NCBI RefSeq assembly: GCF_003205615.1
Contig: NZ_PYBV01000035.1
Coordinates: 1 to 64,000 of the forward strand
Length of the DNA: 64,000 nt
DNA from: Micromonospora arborensis
GTDB lineage: Bacteria; Actinomycetota; Actinomycetes; Mycobacteriales; Micromonosporaceae
Direction: 5' to 3'
Both the position numbers and the translations under genes were made by a program. The notes beneath the pieces are model-generated. The model did no database searches and had not been told where the DNA came from. It was given only the letters and a program-made list of their open reading frames with translations. Numbering within the stretch: the first letter of the stretch is position 1; the number at the start of each line of letters is the position of its first letter. Of this stretch, positions 55,834 to 63,499 are shown one piece after another.

Positions 55834-57324
55834 GTGACCGCGGTCAAAGAGGTGGCGCGACGTCCGATCGGTCATTTCGCCGAGCGGAGCGTCGCCGGTC
55901 TGGCGGCCGTCACCGGCGCCGGGGTGGGCTTCGGGCTGCTGTTGCTGCTCGTCCGGGTGCGGTGGAGTCCGTTGCAGGACGTCGACCACGCGGGCGCCGA
56001 GTGGTTCAACGGTCTCGTCGCCCCGCACCACGCGCTTGTCACCGTCCTGCAGGCGGTGACCGACCTGGGCGGCCGCCCGGTCCTCATCTGGTTGGTCAGC
56101 ATCGCCGTGGTCGGGCTGCTGATTCGGAAACAACCACGGCTGGCCGTCTACCTGATCATCACCGGGGTCGGTGGTCTGATCCTCGACCCGTCGCTGAAGA
56201 CGCTTGTCGGCCGGCTCCGCCCGGTCGTGGACGTGCCGATCGCGAGCGCTCCGGGTAACAGCTTCCCGAGCGGGCACGCGCTGGGCTCGTTCGTCGCGTA
56301 CGGGGCTCTGCTGCTGGTGTTCCTGCCGGCCATGGCGCCCCGCTGGCGAAAGCCGGCGATCGTCGGCGTCGGCGTGCTGGTGGCGTTGGTCGGTCTGACC
56401 CGGATCGCGCTGGGCGTGCACTACCTCTCGGACGTGCTGGCCGGCTGGCTGCTCGGTGCGGCCTGGCTGGGCGTCACCGCGTACGCCTTCCGGCTGTGGC
56501 GTCGCGAGCGGGGGCGTCCGGTGCCGCCGCTGAGCGAGGGCCTCGAGCCGGAGGCCGGGCACGACATCGCCCCCGCCCCGGCGGAGGAGCACGTGCTGGC
56601 CCACCCCCGCTCGGCGGTGGCCGAGCTGCTGGTCGGCTGGGTGCTCGTGTTCGGGGCGCTGTACGGCTTCGGCATGTACGTCAGCTACCACGCCAAGGGC
56701 ACCCTCTTCGCCACCCTCGACACGGAGGTGCCCCGCTGGTTCGCCGACCGGCACACCGAGGTGCTGACCGAGGTGAGCTGGTGGTGGAGCAAGTTCGGTG
56801 ACACCCACGCGATCCTGATCATCTCGCTGGTGTTCTGCCCGCTGGTGCTGGCGGTCTGGCGGCGCTGGCGGCCGGTGCTCTTCGTGGCGCTGGCGATGGT
56901 GGGTGAGCTGACCCTCTTCCTCGCCTCGGCCCGGGCTGTCGACCGGCCGCGCCCGCCGGTGGAGAATCTCGACGGGCAGATGCCCACCTCGTCGTTCCCG
57001 TCGGGGCACATCGCGGCCACGATCTGCGTCTGGCTGGCGATCACCGTCGTCGTCTTCCCGCGTACCGATCGGTGGTGGCGGTGGATCTTCGTGGCGTTGG
57101 CCGTGATCATGCCGGTCGGGGTGGCCACCTCCCGGATGTACCGGGGGATGCACCATCCGACCGACTTCATGGGCGCGATCCTGCTCTCCGCGCTCTGGAT
57201 CGGGCTGCTCTACCTCGTCGTCCGCCCGAACGCCGACCTGAAGGACGGCAACCAACCGGCCATCGAGTCGGAGGACGTGGACACCCTCGACGACGAGCTG
57301 GCGCGGGCCGGCCGAGCCGACTGA
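55834..57324 (+). CDS. Double PAP2-domain phosphatase (496 aa)
   Basis: Two complete PAP2 phosphatase domains in one chain. The first (about 40-215) has KTLVGRLRP, SFPSGH and RIALGVHYLSDV; the second (about 280-465) has ARAVDRPRP, SSFPSGH and SRMYRGMHHPTD. Both keep the catalytic residues. Each should remove phosphate from a lipid such as phosphatidate or undecaprenyl-PP on the outer face. GGAGG precedes GTG 55834. Tandem fusion is unusual. Confidence 0.9.
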   Translation: MTAVKEVARRPIGHFAERSVAGLAAVTGAGVGFGLLLLLVRVRWSPLQDVDHAGAEWFNGLVAPHHALVTVLQAVTDLGGRPVLIWLVSIAVVGLLIRKQPRLAVYLIITGVGGLILDPSLKTLVGRLRPVVDVPIASAPGNSFPSGHALGSFVAYGALLLVFLPAMAPRWRKPAIVGVGVLVALVGLTRIALGVHYLSDVLAGWLLGAAWLGVTAYAFRLWRRERGRPVPPLSEGLEPEAGHDIAPAPAEEHVLAHPRSAVAELLVGWVLVFGALYGFGMYVSYHAKGTLFATLDTEVPRWFADRHTEVLTEVSWWWSKFGDTHAILIISLVFCPLVLAVWRRWRPVLFVALAMVGELTLFLASARAVDRPRPPVENLDGQMPTSSFPSGHIAATICVWLAITVVVFPRTDRWWRWIFVALAVIMPVGVATSRMYRGMHHPTDFMGAILLSALWIGLLYLVVRPNADLKDGNQPAIESEDVDTLDDELARAGRAD

Positions 57325-57332
57325 GCGCCGCC

Positions 57333-58142
57333 GTGCTGCGGGTGATGACCTGGAACATCCGCACCGGCGGTCGGGATCGCGGCGGCTCCGACCGGCTGGA
57401 CCAGGTGGTCCAGGTCGTCGACGAACAGGCCCCGGACGTGCTGGCCCTGCAGGAGTTGCGTGGTTTCGATCGCGGCGGTCTCCTGGCCGAGGTGGCGGGT
57501 CGGGTGGGCATGACGCCCCACCTGGCTCGGTCCTGCTTCGGGCAGCCGGTGGCCGTGCTGGTCCGGCCGCCCTACCGGGTCATCGACGCGGGTACGCTGC
57601 GCCGGCCGTTCCACCACGCCGCCGCCCGCGTCGTGGTGGCGACCTCCGCAGGTCCGTTCACGGTGCTCGGCGCCCACCTCTACCCGTACTCCGGTGGGCG
57701 GCGGCGGATGGAGGCCGACTGGCTGGTCAGCGCGGTGCGGCGTGCCCCGGGGCCGCTGACCCTGGTCACCGGTGACCTCAACTCGCTCGACCCGACCGTC
57801 GACCACACCGAGCGGCTGGCCGGGATGCCGGCCCTCTACCGGCGGCGGCACCTGCGCCGCTCCGGCGGCACCGTGGACACTCGCGCGATCGGCCGGCTGC
57901 TCGCCGCCGACCTCGTCGACCTGTGGCCGTCGGGCAACATCGGAGCGCCGGAGGCCGCCGGCCGCACCGTTCCCACCCGGTTCGGCGGGGCGGAGTTCGC
58001 GGGTATGCGGCTGGACTACCTGCTCGGCAGCCACGCGGTGGCTGATCGGTTGCGGGAATGTCGGGTGATCCGTGGCGGAGCGGCGGACCGGGCCTCGGAC
58101 CACTACCCGCTGCTGGCCACGCTCGACCTGGACGCCGGCTGA
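57333..58142 (+). CDS. Endonuclease/exonuclease/phosphatase-family protein (269 aa)
   Basis: EEP fold with MTWNIRTGG, LALQELRG, GAHLYPYSGG, TGDLNSLDP and SDHYPLLA; all metal and catalytic residues are present. It could act on nucleic acids, inositol phosphates or sphingomyelin-like lipids. The neighbours favour a phospholipid-type substrate (inference). GTG 57333 follows the PAP2 gene by 8 bases. Confidence 0.87.
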   Translation: MLRVMTWNIRTGGRDRGGSDRLDQVVQVVDEQAPDVLALQELRGFDRGGLLAEVAGRVGMTPHLARSCFGQPVAVLVRPPYRVIDAGTLRRPFHHAAARVVVATSAGPFTVLGAHLYPYSGGRRRMEADWLVSAVRRAPGPLTLVTGDLNSLDPTVDHTERLAGMPALYRRRHLRRSGGTVDTRAIGRLLAADLVDLWPSGNIGAPEAAGRTVPTRFGGAEFAGMRLDYLLGSHAVADRLRECRVIRGGAADRASDHYPLLATLDLDAG

Positions 58143-58193
58143 GGGCTGCCCGTCGGCGTGGTGCCGCCGCCGCACGACGTGGCACGGGCCGGT

Positions 58194-58199
58194 TACCGT
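58194..58199 (+). promoter_or_regulatory. Leaderless-type -10 box of the Trp-rich repeat gene
   Basis: TACCGT ends 7 bases before GTG 58207, so the repeat gene can be transcribed on its own as well as from upstream. Confidence 0.6.
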
Positions 58200-58206
58200 G
58201 CCCACC

Positions 58207-59325
58207 GTGACCGACCGCCCCACCCTCCGCTCGCCGCTGCCTGGACCGTCGAGCAACCACCTGGCCGCGCCGACGGCGGCGCGTCCGGCCCGTGCACCGC
58301 TGGCCCCGGACACGGCGGAGCCGGCCGCCGTCGCGCTCCCGCTCGTCGCGGCCTTCGCGCGCGTCGTGGCGTTGGTCGTGGTGCTGCCGGTACGCCTGCT
58401 CTGGGAGCTGATCGCGGCTGCCGGCCGGCTGTCGTACCGGCACCTGCTCAGGCCGACCGGCCGGTTCCTGCGCCGCTGGCTGCTGGCCCCGTTGGCCTGG
58501 GCCCTGCACCGGCTGCTCTGGGTTCCGCTGATCTGGTGCGCCCGTAACCTGCTCTGGCTCCCGCTGGGGTGGGTGGCCCGCACCCTGATCTGGCGCCCAC
58601 TGGTCTGGCTGGCGCGTGGCCTCGCGTGGGTGGCCCGCACCCTGATCTGGCGTCCGCTGGTGTGGCTGGCGTACGCCCTCGCCTGGGCGGGCCGCACGTT
58701 GGTCTGGGCCCCGCTGGTCTGGCTGTGCGCGGTGCTGGTCGCTCTGGGGTACGCGGTGGGACGGGCGGCTCGGTGGCTGCTCTGGGCGCCACTGGTCTGG
58801 TTGGCCCGCAGAGGGTTGCGTCCGCCGCTCGTCGCTCTGGGGCGCGTGCTGGTCTGGCTCGCCGAACACCTGGTCCTGCGGCCGCTGCGCTGGCTTGGCG
58901 CGGTGCTCACACCCGCCGGGCGGCTGCTGGCGCGGGGCGTCGGCATGCTCGTCGGGGCGCTGAGCGCCGCGCTCGTCGGGCTGGCCCGGGGGATCTGGTG
59001 GGTCCTCGTGGGGTTCGGCCGGCTGGTCGTCGCCGCGGTGGTCGGTGCCTGGTGGACGGCCGGCTGGGTGCTGCGCCTGCTCTATCGGCTGCTGCTGCGT
59101 CCGCTCGGGCGCGGGTTGCGGTGGTTGTGGCGGCACACCGTGCTCCCGCTGCTGCGGGGTGTCCGTTGGGTCTGGTCGGTGACGGTCGTGCCGGTGGCGC
59201 ACGGTCTGCGGGCGGCCTGGCGGGCCACCGTCGCGCCCGCGGCCCGCTGGATCCGCCGCTCGGTGCTCGACCCGGCCCGGTTGGCCTCCCGGGAGGTGCT
59301 CGGCGTCCTGGGCCTGCGCCGCTGA
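58207..59325 (+). CDS. Trp/Leu-rich repeat membrane protein (372 aa)
   Basis: I do not recognise the family. A Pro/Ala-rich start (1-40) is followed by a string of hydrophobic, Trp- and Arg-rich segments. A 19-residue unit (WVARTLIWRPLVWLARGLA) is repeated at about 122-178; its first two copies are nearly identical in DNA, starting at 58571 and 58628 with a 57-base period. Related W.PL.WLAR motifs continue to about 300. No signal peptide is seen. The amphipathic repeats suggest membrane lining or a scaffold for a lipid enzyme (inference). Confidence 0.75.
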   Translation: MTDRPTLRSPLPGPSSNHLAAPTAARPARAPLAPDTAEPAAVALPLVAAFARVVALVVVLPVRLLWELIAAAGRLSYRHLLRPTGRFLRRWLLAPLAWALHRLLWVPLIWCARNLLWLPLGWVARTLIWRPLVWLARGLAWVARTLIWRPLVWLAYALAWAGRTLVWAPLVWLCAVLVALGYAVGRAARWLLWAPLVWLARRGLRPPLVALGRVLVWLAEHLVLRPLRWLGAVLTPAGRLLARGVGMLVGALSAALVGLARGIWWVLVGFGRLVVAAVVGAWWTAGWVLRLLYRLLLRPLGRGLRWLWRHTVLPLLRGVRWVWSVTVVPVAHGLRAAWRATVAPAARWIRRSVLDPARLASREVLGVLGLRR

Positions 59326-59381
59326 CCGTGGCGGCGCAGTGGCGCGGACGCCCGACCGTGGCGGCGCTGCGGCGCAGGCCC

Positions 59382-59501
59382 TCAGAGCACCAGGTTGAGC
59401 AGGACGGTGAGCACCACCGAGGCGACGATCGAGAAGAGGATCATCAGGAGGCAGCCGAGACCGCCGCCGAGTGGGCGGATCTCCACGTTGCCGAAGCGCA
59501 T
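59382..59501 (-). CDS. Small single-helix membrane protein (39 aa)
   Basis: MRFGNVEIRPLGGG start with one helix (GCLLMILFSIVASVVLTVLLNLVL). AGGTGACC precedes the ATG, and the stop is TGA at 59382. Short but with a well-formed start and a likely membrane helix. Function unknown. Confidence 0.6.
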   Translation of the reverse strand: MRFGNVEIRPLGGGLGCLLMILFSIVASVVLTVLLNLVL

Positions 59502-59550
59502 GAGGGTCACCTGTCCGTGAGTGCGGAATCCGGGGCGGCGGGCCTCGACG

Positions 59551-60513
59551 TCACAACGCCCGCAACCGGGGCAGCAACTGCTCCTGCGCCCAGTCCAGGA
59601 ACATCGGCTGGGTCTCGCCACCGACCTGGACGATCGCCACATGGGTGAAGCCGGCGTCGACGAACTTGCGGAACGCCTCGACGTGCGCGTCCACGTCGGG
59701 GCCGCAGGGGATGCCCTCGGCGACGTCCTCTTCACGGACGAACTGGGTGGCGGCGGCGAAGGATTCCGGGCCGGGCAGGTCCGCGTTGACCTTCCAACCC
59801 ATGCCGAACCAGCGGAACTGGTCGTGCACGATCTTGCGGCACTCCGCCTCGTCGGGGCCGTAGCAGATGGCGACCTGCCCGTAGCGGGGCTGGCCGGCGC
59901 CCCCGGCGTCGTCGTACATCTCGATGATGTGCCGGTCGGGCTCGGTGGAGATGATGCCGTTGCCGTACTCCGCGGCCAGCGTCGCGGACTGCCGACCGGA
60001 CGCCGCGACGGCCATCGGCACGGGCCGCTCGGGGCGATCCCAGATGTAGGCGTCGGGCACGTCGAAGTGATTGCCGGAGAACGTCAGCGTCTCCCCGTTG
60101 AGCAGCGGCCGGATGATCTGCAACGCCTCCTCGAACATCTCGTGCCGCTGCTGCACGTGCGGCCAGCCGCCGACCACGTGCTCGTTCAGGTTCTCCCCGG
60201 CGCCCAGGCCGAGGGTGAACCGGCCGTCCGAGAGTGCCCCGATCGTGCTGGCCTTCTGCGCGACGACGGCCGGGTGGTAGCGGCGGATCGGGCAGGTCAC
60301 GAAGGACATCAGCTGCGCGCGGGAGGTGGCATGGGCGACCGCGCCGAGCACCGACCAGGCGTACGGGGAGTGGCCCTGCGAGTCCAGCCAGGGGTAGTAG
60401 TGATCGGACATCACCAGTTGGTCGAAGCCGGCCGCCTCGGCCCGTACCGCATGGTCGACGAGGTGCTTGGGCCCGGCCTGCTCGCTCATCAGGGTGTAGC
60501 CGACGCTGACCAT
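59551..60513 (-). CDS. TIGR03557-type F420-dependent LLM oxidoreductase (320 aa)
   Basis: Luciferase-like barrel with VSVGYTLMSEQAG, VMSDHYYPW, TCPIRRYHPAVVAQKASTI, LGLGAGENLNEHVVG and MAVAASGRQSATLAAEYGNGIIST. This pattern is the F420-dependent G6PDH-like group (TIGR03557). Substrate may be a sugar phosphate or other alcohol. ATG 60513 follows GGAGGGAG by 8 bases. Confidence 0.92.
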   Translation of the reverse strand: MVSVGYTLMSEQAGPKHLVDHAVRAEAAGFDQLVMSDHYYPWLDSQGHSPYAWSVLGAVAHATSRAQLMSFVTCPIRRYHPAVVAQKASTIGALSDGRFTLGLGAGENLNEHVVGGWPHVQQRHEMFEEALQIIRPLLNGETLTFSGNHFDVPDAYIWDRPERPVPMAVAASGRQSATLAAEYGNGIISTEPDRHIIEMYDDAGGAGQPRYGQVAICYGPDEAECRKIVHDQFRWFGMGWKVNADLPGPESFAAATQFVREEDVAEGIPCGPDVDAHVEAFRKFVDAGFTHVAIVQVGGETQPMFLDWAQEQLLPRLRAL

Positions 60514-60601
60514 CCTGGTATCTCCCTCCACTGACGGATCGTTCCCGGGATACCCAGGTCGGCGGTGCTCAACCCTCCCGTCCGGTTAGCGGAGGGAATG
60601 C

Positions 60602-60648
60602 TTGACGGATGGCGGCGACCTGCCTACCGTCGCTCTTAACCGGTTAAG
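60602..60648 (+). promoter_or_regulatory. Promoter with LacI-type operator before a decayed CBM2 gene
   Basis: TTGACG (60602-60607), 17 bases, TACCGT (60625-60630), then the perfect palindrome CTTAACCGGTTAAG (60635-60648) at the expected transcript start. A second AACCGGTT core lies at 60752-60759. LacI-family regulators of sugar-degrading enzymes bind such sites. Confidence 0.7.
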
Positions 60649-60659
60649 GCCGGAGGTGC

Positions 60660-61168
60660 GGCGCACATCCTGTGGTGGGGATGATCGCCCCGTGACGGCC
60701 CGCGTCCGCGTGGGCCGTTGCGGCTGTCCAGAGCTTGGGGCGTGGTCACTGAACCGGTTGCGCCGATCAATCCATCGCCCCCGGGAGGCCAGCGTCTTCG
60801 GCGGCAGCCCACCGCCGACGACGCCCCCACCGCCCACCACGCCTCCGACCACCACGCCTCCGCCGGCTGGCGGCTGCACGGGGACCTACACGGTGACCAG
60901 CCAGTGGCAGGGCGGCTTCCAGGGTGAGGTGCGTGTGACCGCCGGCGCCACGGCGATCACCGGGTGGGCCGTACGCTGGACGTTCGCCAACGGCCAGAGC
61001 GTCAGCCAGTCCTGGAACACGACGCTGACCAGCAGCGGTGCCACGGTGACCGCGTGCAACGCGGACTACAACGGTCGACTCGCGGCCGGAGCCAGCGCCA
61101 GCTTCGGCTTCCTCGGCAGTTGGACCGGCAGCAACGCCGTACCACAGCTGAGCTGCACCGTGAGGTGA
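60660..61168 (+). pseudogene. Decayed secreted glycoside hydrolase-like gene retaining linker and CBM2
   Basis: The frame encodes a Pro/Thr linker (TPPPPTTPPTTTPP) and a full C-terminal CBM2 (CTGTYTVTSQWQGGFQGEV to GSNAVPQLSCTV, with the Cys pair and three surface Trp). No signal peptide or catalytic domain precedes it; the N-terminal part of the frame is arginine-rich and resembles translated noncoding DNA. An intact promoter and operator lie upstream. I infer deletion of the catalytic part. A small binding protein is less likely because there is no export signal. Start of the remnant is approximate. Confidence 0.7.
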
Positions 61169-61562
61169 GCAACTGAACCAGCAACGGTGGCCGGGTCCGC
61201 GCGGGTCAGAGCACGAATAGCAGATGATGAATGGCCCCGCGGGTTGCGGTGTTGTGGGATTTGCCATATCCATTGGGAGGGCAACTGAACTGTTCGATCC
61301 CTAAGGTGGCCCTGCGGTTGCTTTCCGGCAACCATTCAGCCCGCAGGGGCCACGGGGGTCCTTCTTGTACGACTGTGCACAGTCGCGCCCACGATCAACG
61401 GGCGCGACCAGCTTCACCACGCCCGGAGCCGGTGTGCCGTGTGCAACAGCCGACTACGTCAGCGCGGCACCACGTGCCGTCGCGGCGTTTCGACGCACGT
61501 CGTCACTGACGCCGGTACGCGCCGCGCAGCGTCCCTGCTCTCCGATCCAGAAAGGATCGTTT
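61169..61562. other. Structured intergenic leader before the protease-like gene
   Basis: No gene was found. The stretch contains a nested hairpin (61306-61353), the perfect 16-base palindrome CGACTGTGCACAGTCG (61370-61385), and a second inverted repeat GTCGCGCCC/GGGCGCGAC (61382-61390 and 61400-61408) that shares bases with it, so the last two cannot form at once. AAAGGAT lies shortly before GTG 61563. Confidence 0.6.
61306..61353 (+). terminator. Nested hairpin, terminator or leader fold
   Basis: GTGGCC-CTGCGG (61306-61317) pairs with CCGCAG-G-GGCCAC (61341-61353) with one bulge; inside it GGTTGC and GCAACC form a smaller stem. It could terminate transcripts from the CBM2 remnant or be part of the leader of the following gene. 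Confidence 0.5.
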
Positions 61563-63362
61563 GTGTCATCGTCTAATCGGCGGCGAGCAGTCCAGGCAGG
61601 CCTGCTCGCGGTAACCCTGGCGGCGGGGTTCCTCAATGCCGCACCGGCGCAGGCCGTGACCGGAGGAGCCCCCGTCACCGACGGGTCGTTCGCCTTCGTT
61701 GCCAAGGTCGAGGTCGGATCGATGGAGCGCTCGTGCAGCGGCTCTCTGGTCGACCCCTGGTGGGTGCTCACCGCCAAGAGTTGCTTCAGCTTCGATGGCC
61801 AGGCCGTGGTCGCGGGCAAGCCGACCAAGCCGACGACGGTCACCGTCGGGCGCCCCGACCTCACCAAGTCGACGGGCGCTGTCGTTCCGGCCTTCCGGAT
61901 CGTGCCGCACGCCACTCGTGACCTCGTGCTCGTGCGGCTGTCCCGCCGCGTCGACGTGACCCCGGTGGCGCTGGGTGCCGCACCCGTGGTCGGCGAGCAG
62001 CTCACCGGTGCCGGCTTCGGTCGTACCGCCACCACCTGGGTTCCCGACCAGTTGCACGGCGGCTCCTTCGCGGTGCAGGCCGTCGGAACCTCCACTCTGG
62101 ACATCCTGGGTAGCGGCCAGACCGGTATCTGCCGCGGCGACCTCGGCGGCCCCACTGTTCGCGTGGTGAGCGGAAAGCCGCAGCTCGTCGGCGTGCACCA
62201 CGCCTCGTGGCAGGGCGGTTGCCTCGCCGAGACGGAGACTCGCCGCGACGCGGTGGACAGCCGGGTCGACGACCTCGCGTCCTGGTTCGCCGCGACCATG
62301 CCGCAGGGTGTGGCGACCGACGCCTACGAGGACCTCAACTTCCTCTACACGTACGACCCGGGGGAAGCGGCTCCGATGACGTTCAACGCGAACTCGACGG
62401 GCGGTTTCCCCGGCCCGATCGGTTCGTGGAAGAGCACCGAGCAGAGGTACGACCGGGACCGGGTCAAGGTGTTCAACGACGACTTCGACGGTGACGGGAT
62501 CAAGGACGTCGTGGCGTTGTCGACCGCTGCCGATGGCAGCTTCGCCATCGACACGTTCATCACCCAGGCCGACGGCAAGTACGGCGCACCCCTGCGTTCC
62601 TGGACGGCGGCTGCCGGTTGGGGTCATCTCGGTGCCATGAAGATGGCCTCCGGCGACTTCAACGGCGATGGCCGGGCCGACCTGACCGCCTTCTACGGTT
62701 ACAAGTCCGGCACCGGCGACGAGGCCTGGATCAACTGGATCGCCCGTCCGGACGGCGGCTTCGACGCCCCGTCCACGGTGTGGCAGGCGTCCGACTTCGG
62801 CAACTGGAACAGCGTTTCAGTCTTCGCCGGGGACGTGAACGGGGACGGCCGGGCCGACGCCTCCCTCTTCTACGCGTACGCCACCGGGGCAATGTCGATC
62901 ATTACCTGGCCGGGTCAGACGGACGGCAAGTTCGGCACCCCGTACAACTCCTGGACGACTCCGGCGGACAAGCCGTTCGGCGCGCTCTCCGCGATGAAGT
63001 TGGCAGACGGCGACTTCAACGGCGACGGTCGCGGCGACGTGGCGGTGTTGTACAACTACGGAGGCAGCCACACCGGTCTGCACACCTGGACGGGCAGGGC
63101 GGACGGGACCTTCAACGCGCCCGTCGCGTCCTGGTCGTCGACCAGCTTCGGCCAGTTCGCCAAGATGAAGCTGGCCACCGGCGACTACAACGGCGACAAG
63201 CGCGACGATCTGGGCGTGCTCTACTGGTACGCCGACGACAGCTTGGGAATGCACACCTTCACCTCGACCACGAGTGGAGGCTTCAATGCGCCGTTCGGAA
63301 CGTGGTTGAACCGTCCGCGGACCTTCGGTTGGTGGGTCAACGTGCGGTTCGACGGCGAGTGA
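61563..63362 (+). CDS. Secreted trypsin-like protein lacking catalytic His and Ser, with FG-GAP repeats (599 aa)
   Basis: Signal peptide 1-31 (cleavage after AQA) and an S1 protease fold (32-250). The usual TAAHC is TAKSC, so the catalytic His is absent, and GDSGGP is GDLGGP (CRGDLGGPTV), so the catalytic Ser is absent; the Asp region DLVLVRL remains. This is most likely an inactive protease homologue. Five FG-GAP/VCBS-like repeats follow (DFDGDGIKD, DFNGDGRAD, DVNGDGRAD, DFNGDGRGD, DYNGDKRDD), each a calcium loop. GTG 61563 follows AAAGGAT. Possible role: ligand or surface binding. Confidence 0.9.
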   Translation: MSSSNRRRAVQAGLLAVTLAAGFLNAAPAQAVTGGAPVTDGSFAFVAKVEVGSMERSCSGSLVDPWWVLTAKSCFSFDGQAVVAGKPTKPTTVTVGRPDLTKSTGAVVPAFRIVPHATRDLVLVRLSRRVDVTPVALGAAPVVGEQLTGAGFGRTATTWVPDQLHGGSFAVQAVGTSTLDILGSGQTGICRGDLGGPTVRVVSGKPQLVGVHHASWQGGCLAETETRRDAVDSRVDDLASWFAATMPQGVATDAYEDLNFLYTYDPGEAAPMTFNANSTGGFPGPIGSWKSTEQRYDRDRVKVFNDDFDGDGIKDVVALSTAADGSFAIDTFITQADGKYGAPLRSWTAAAGWGHLGAMKMASGDFNGDGRADLTAFYGYKSGTGDEAWINWIARPDGGFDAPSTVWQASDFGNWNSVSVFAGDVNGDGRADASLFYAYATGAMSIITWPGQTDGKFGTPYNSWTTPADKPFGALSAMKLADGDFNGDGRGDVAVLYNYGGSHTGLHTWTGRADGTFNAPVASWSSTSFGQFAKMKLATGDYNGDKRDDLGVLYWYADDSLGMHTFTSTTSGGFNAPFGTWLNRPRTFGWWVNVRFDGE

Positions 63363-63375
63363 TCCTCTCTGCCTG

Positions 63376-63419
63376 AGGGGGTTCCCCCGCTTCTCCGACG
63401 GGAGGCGGGGGAACCCCCT
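63376..63419. terminator. Terminator after the protease-like gene
   Basis: A long stem pairs AGGGGGTTCCCCCGC (63376-63390) with its complement (63405-63419), with a smaller CTCC/GGAG pairing inside. It also faces the convergent sigma factor gene. Confidence 0.85.
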
Positions 63420-63499
63420 TACCGTTGTCGTCAATGCCCCCCGGTCAGGTTGACGATGACCACCCCGGCGATGTCCTGTTCGGCGGAGCTCGTAGGTGG

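Noticed and set aside
54616-58946. Long minus-strand frames opposite the lipid enzyme operon
   Set aside because: No motif, low-complexity composition and complete overlap with well-supported plus-strand genes.
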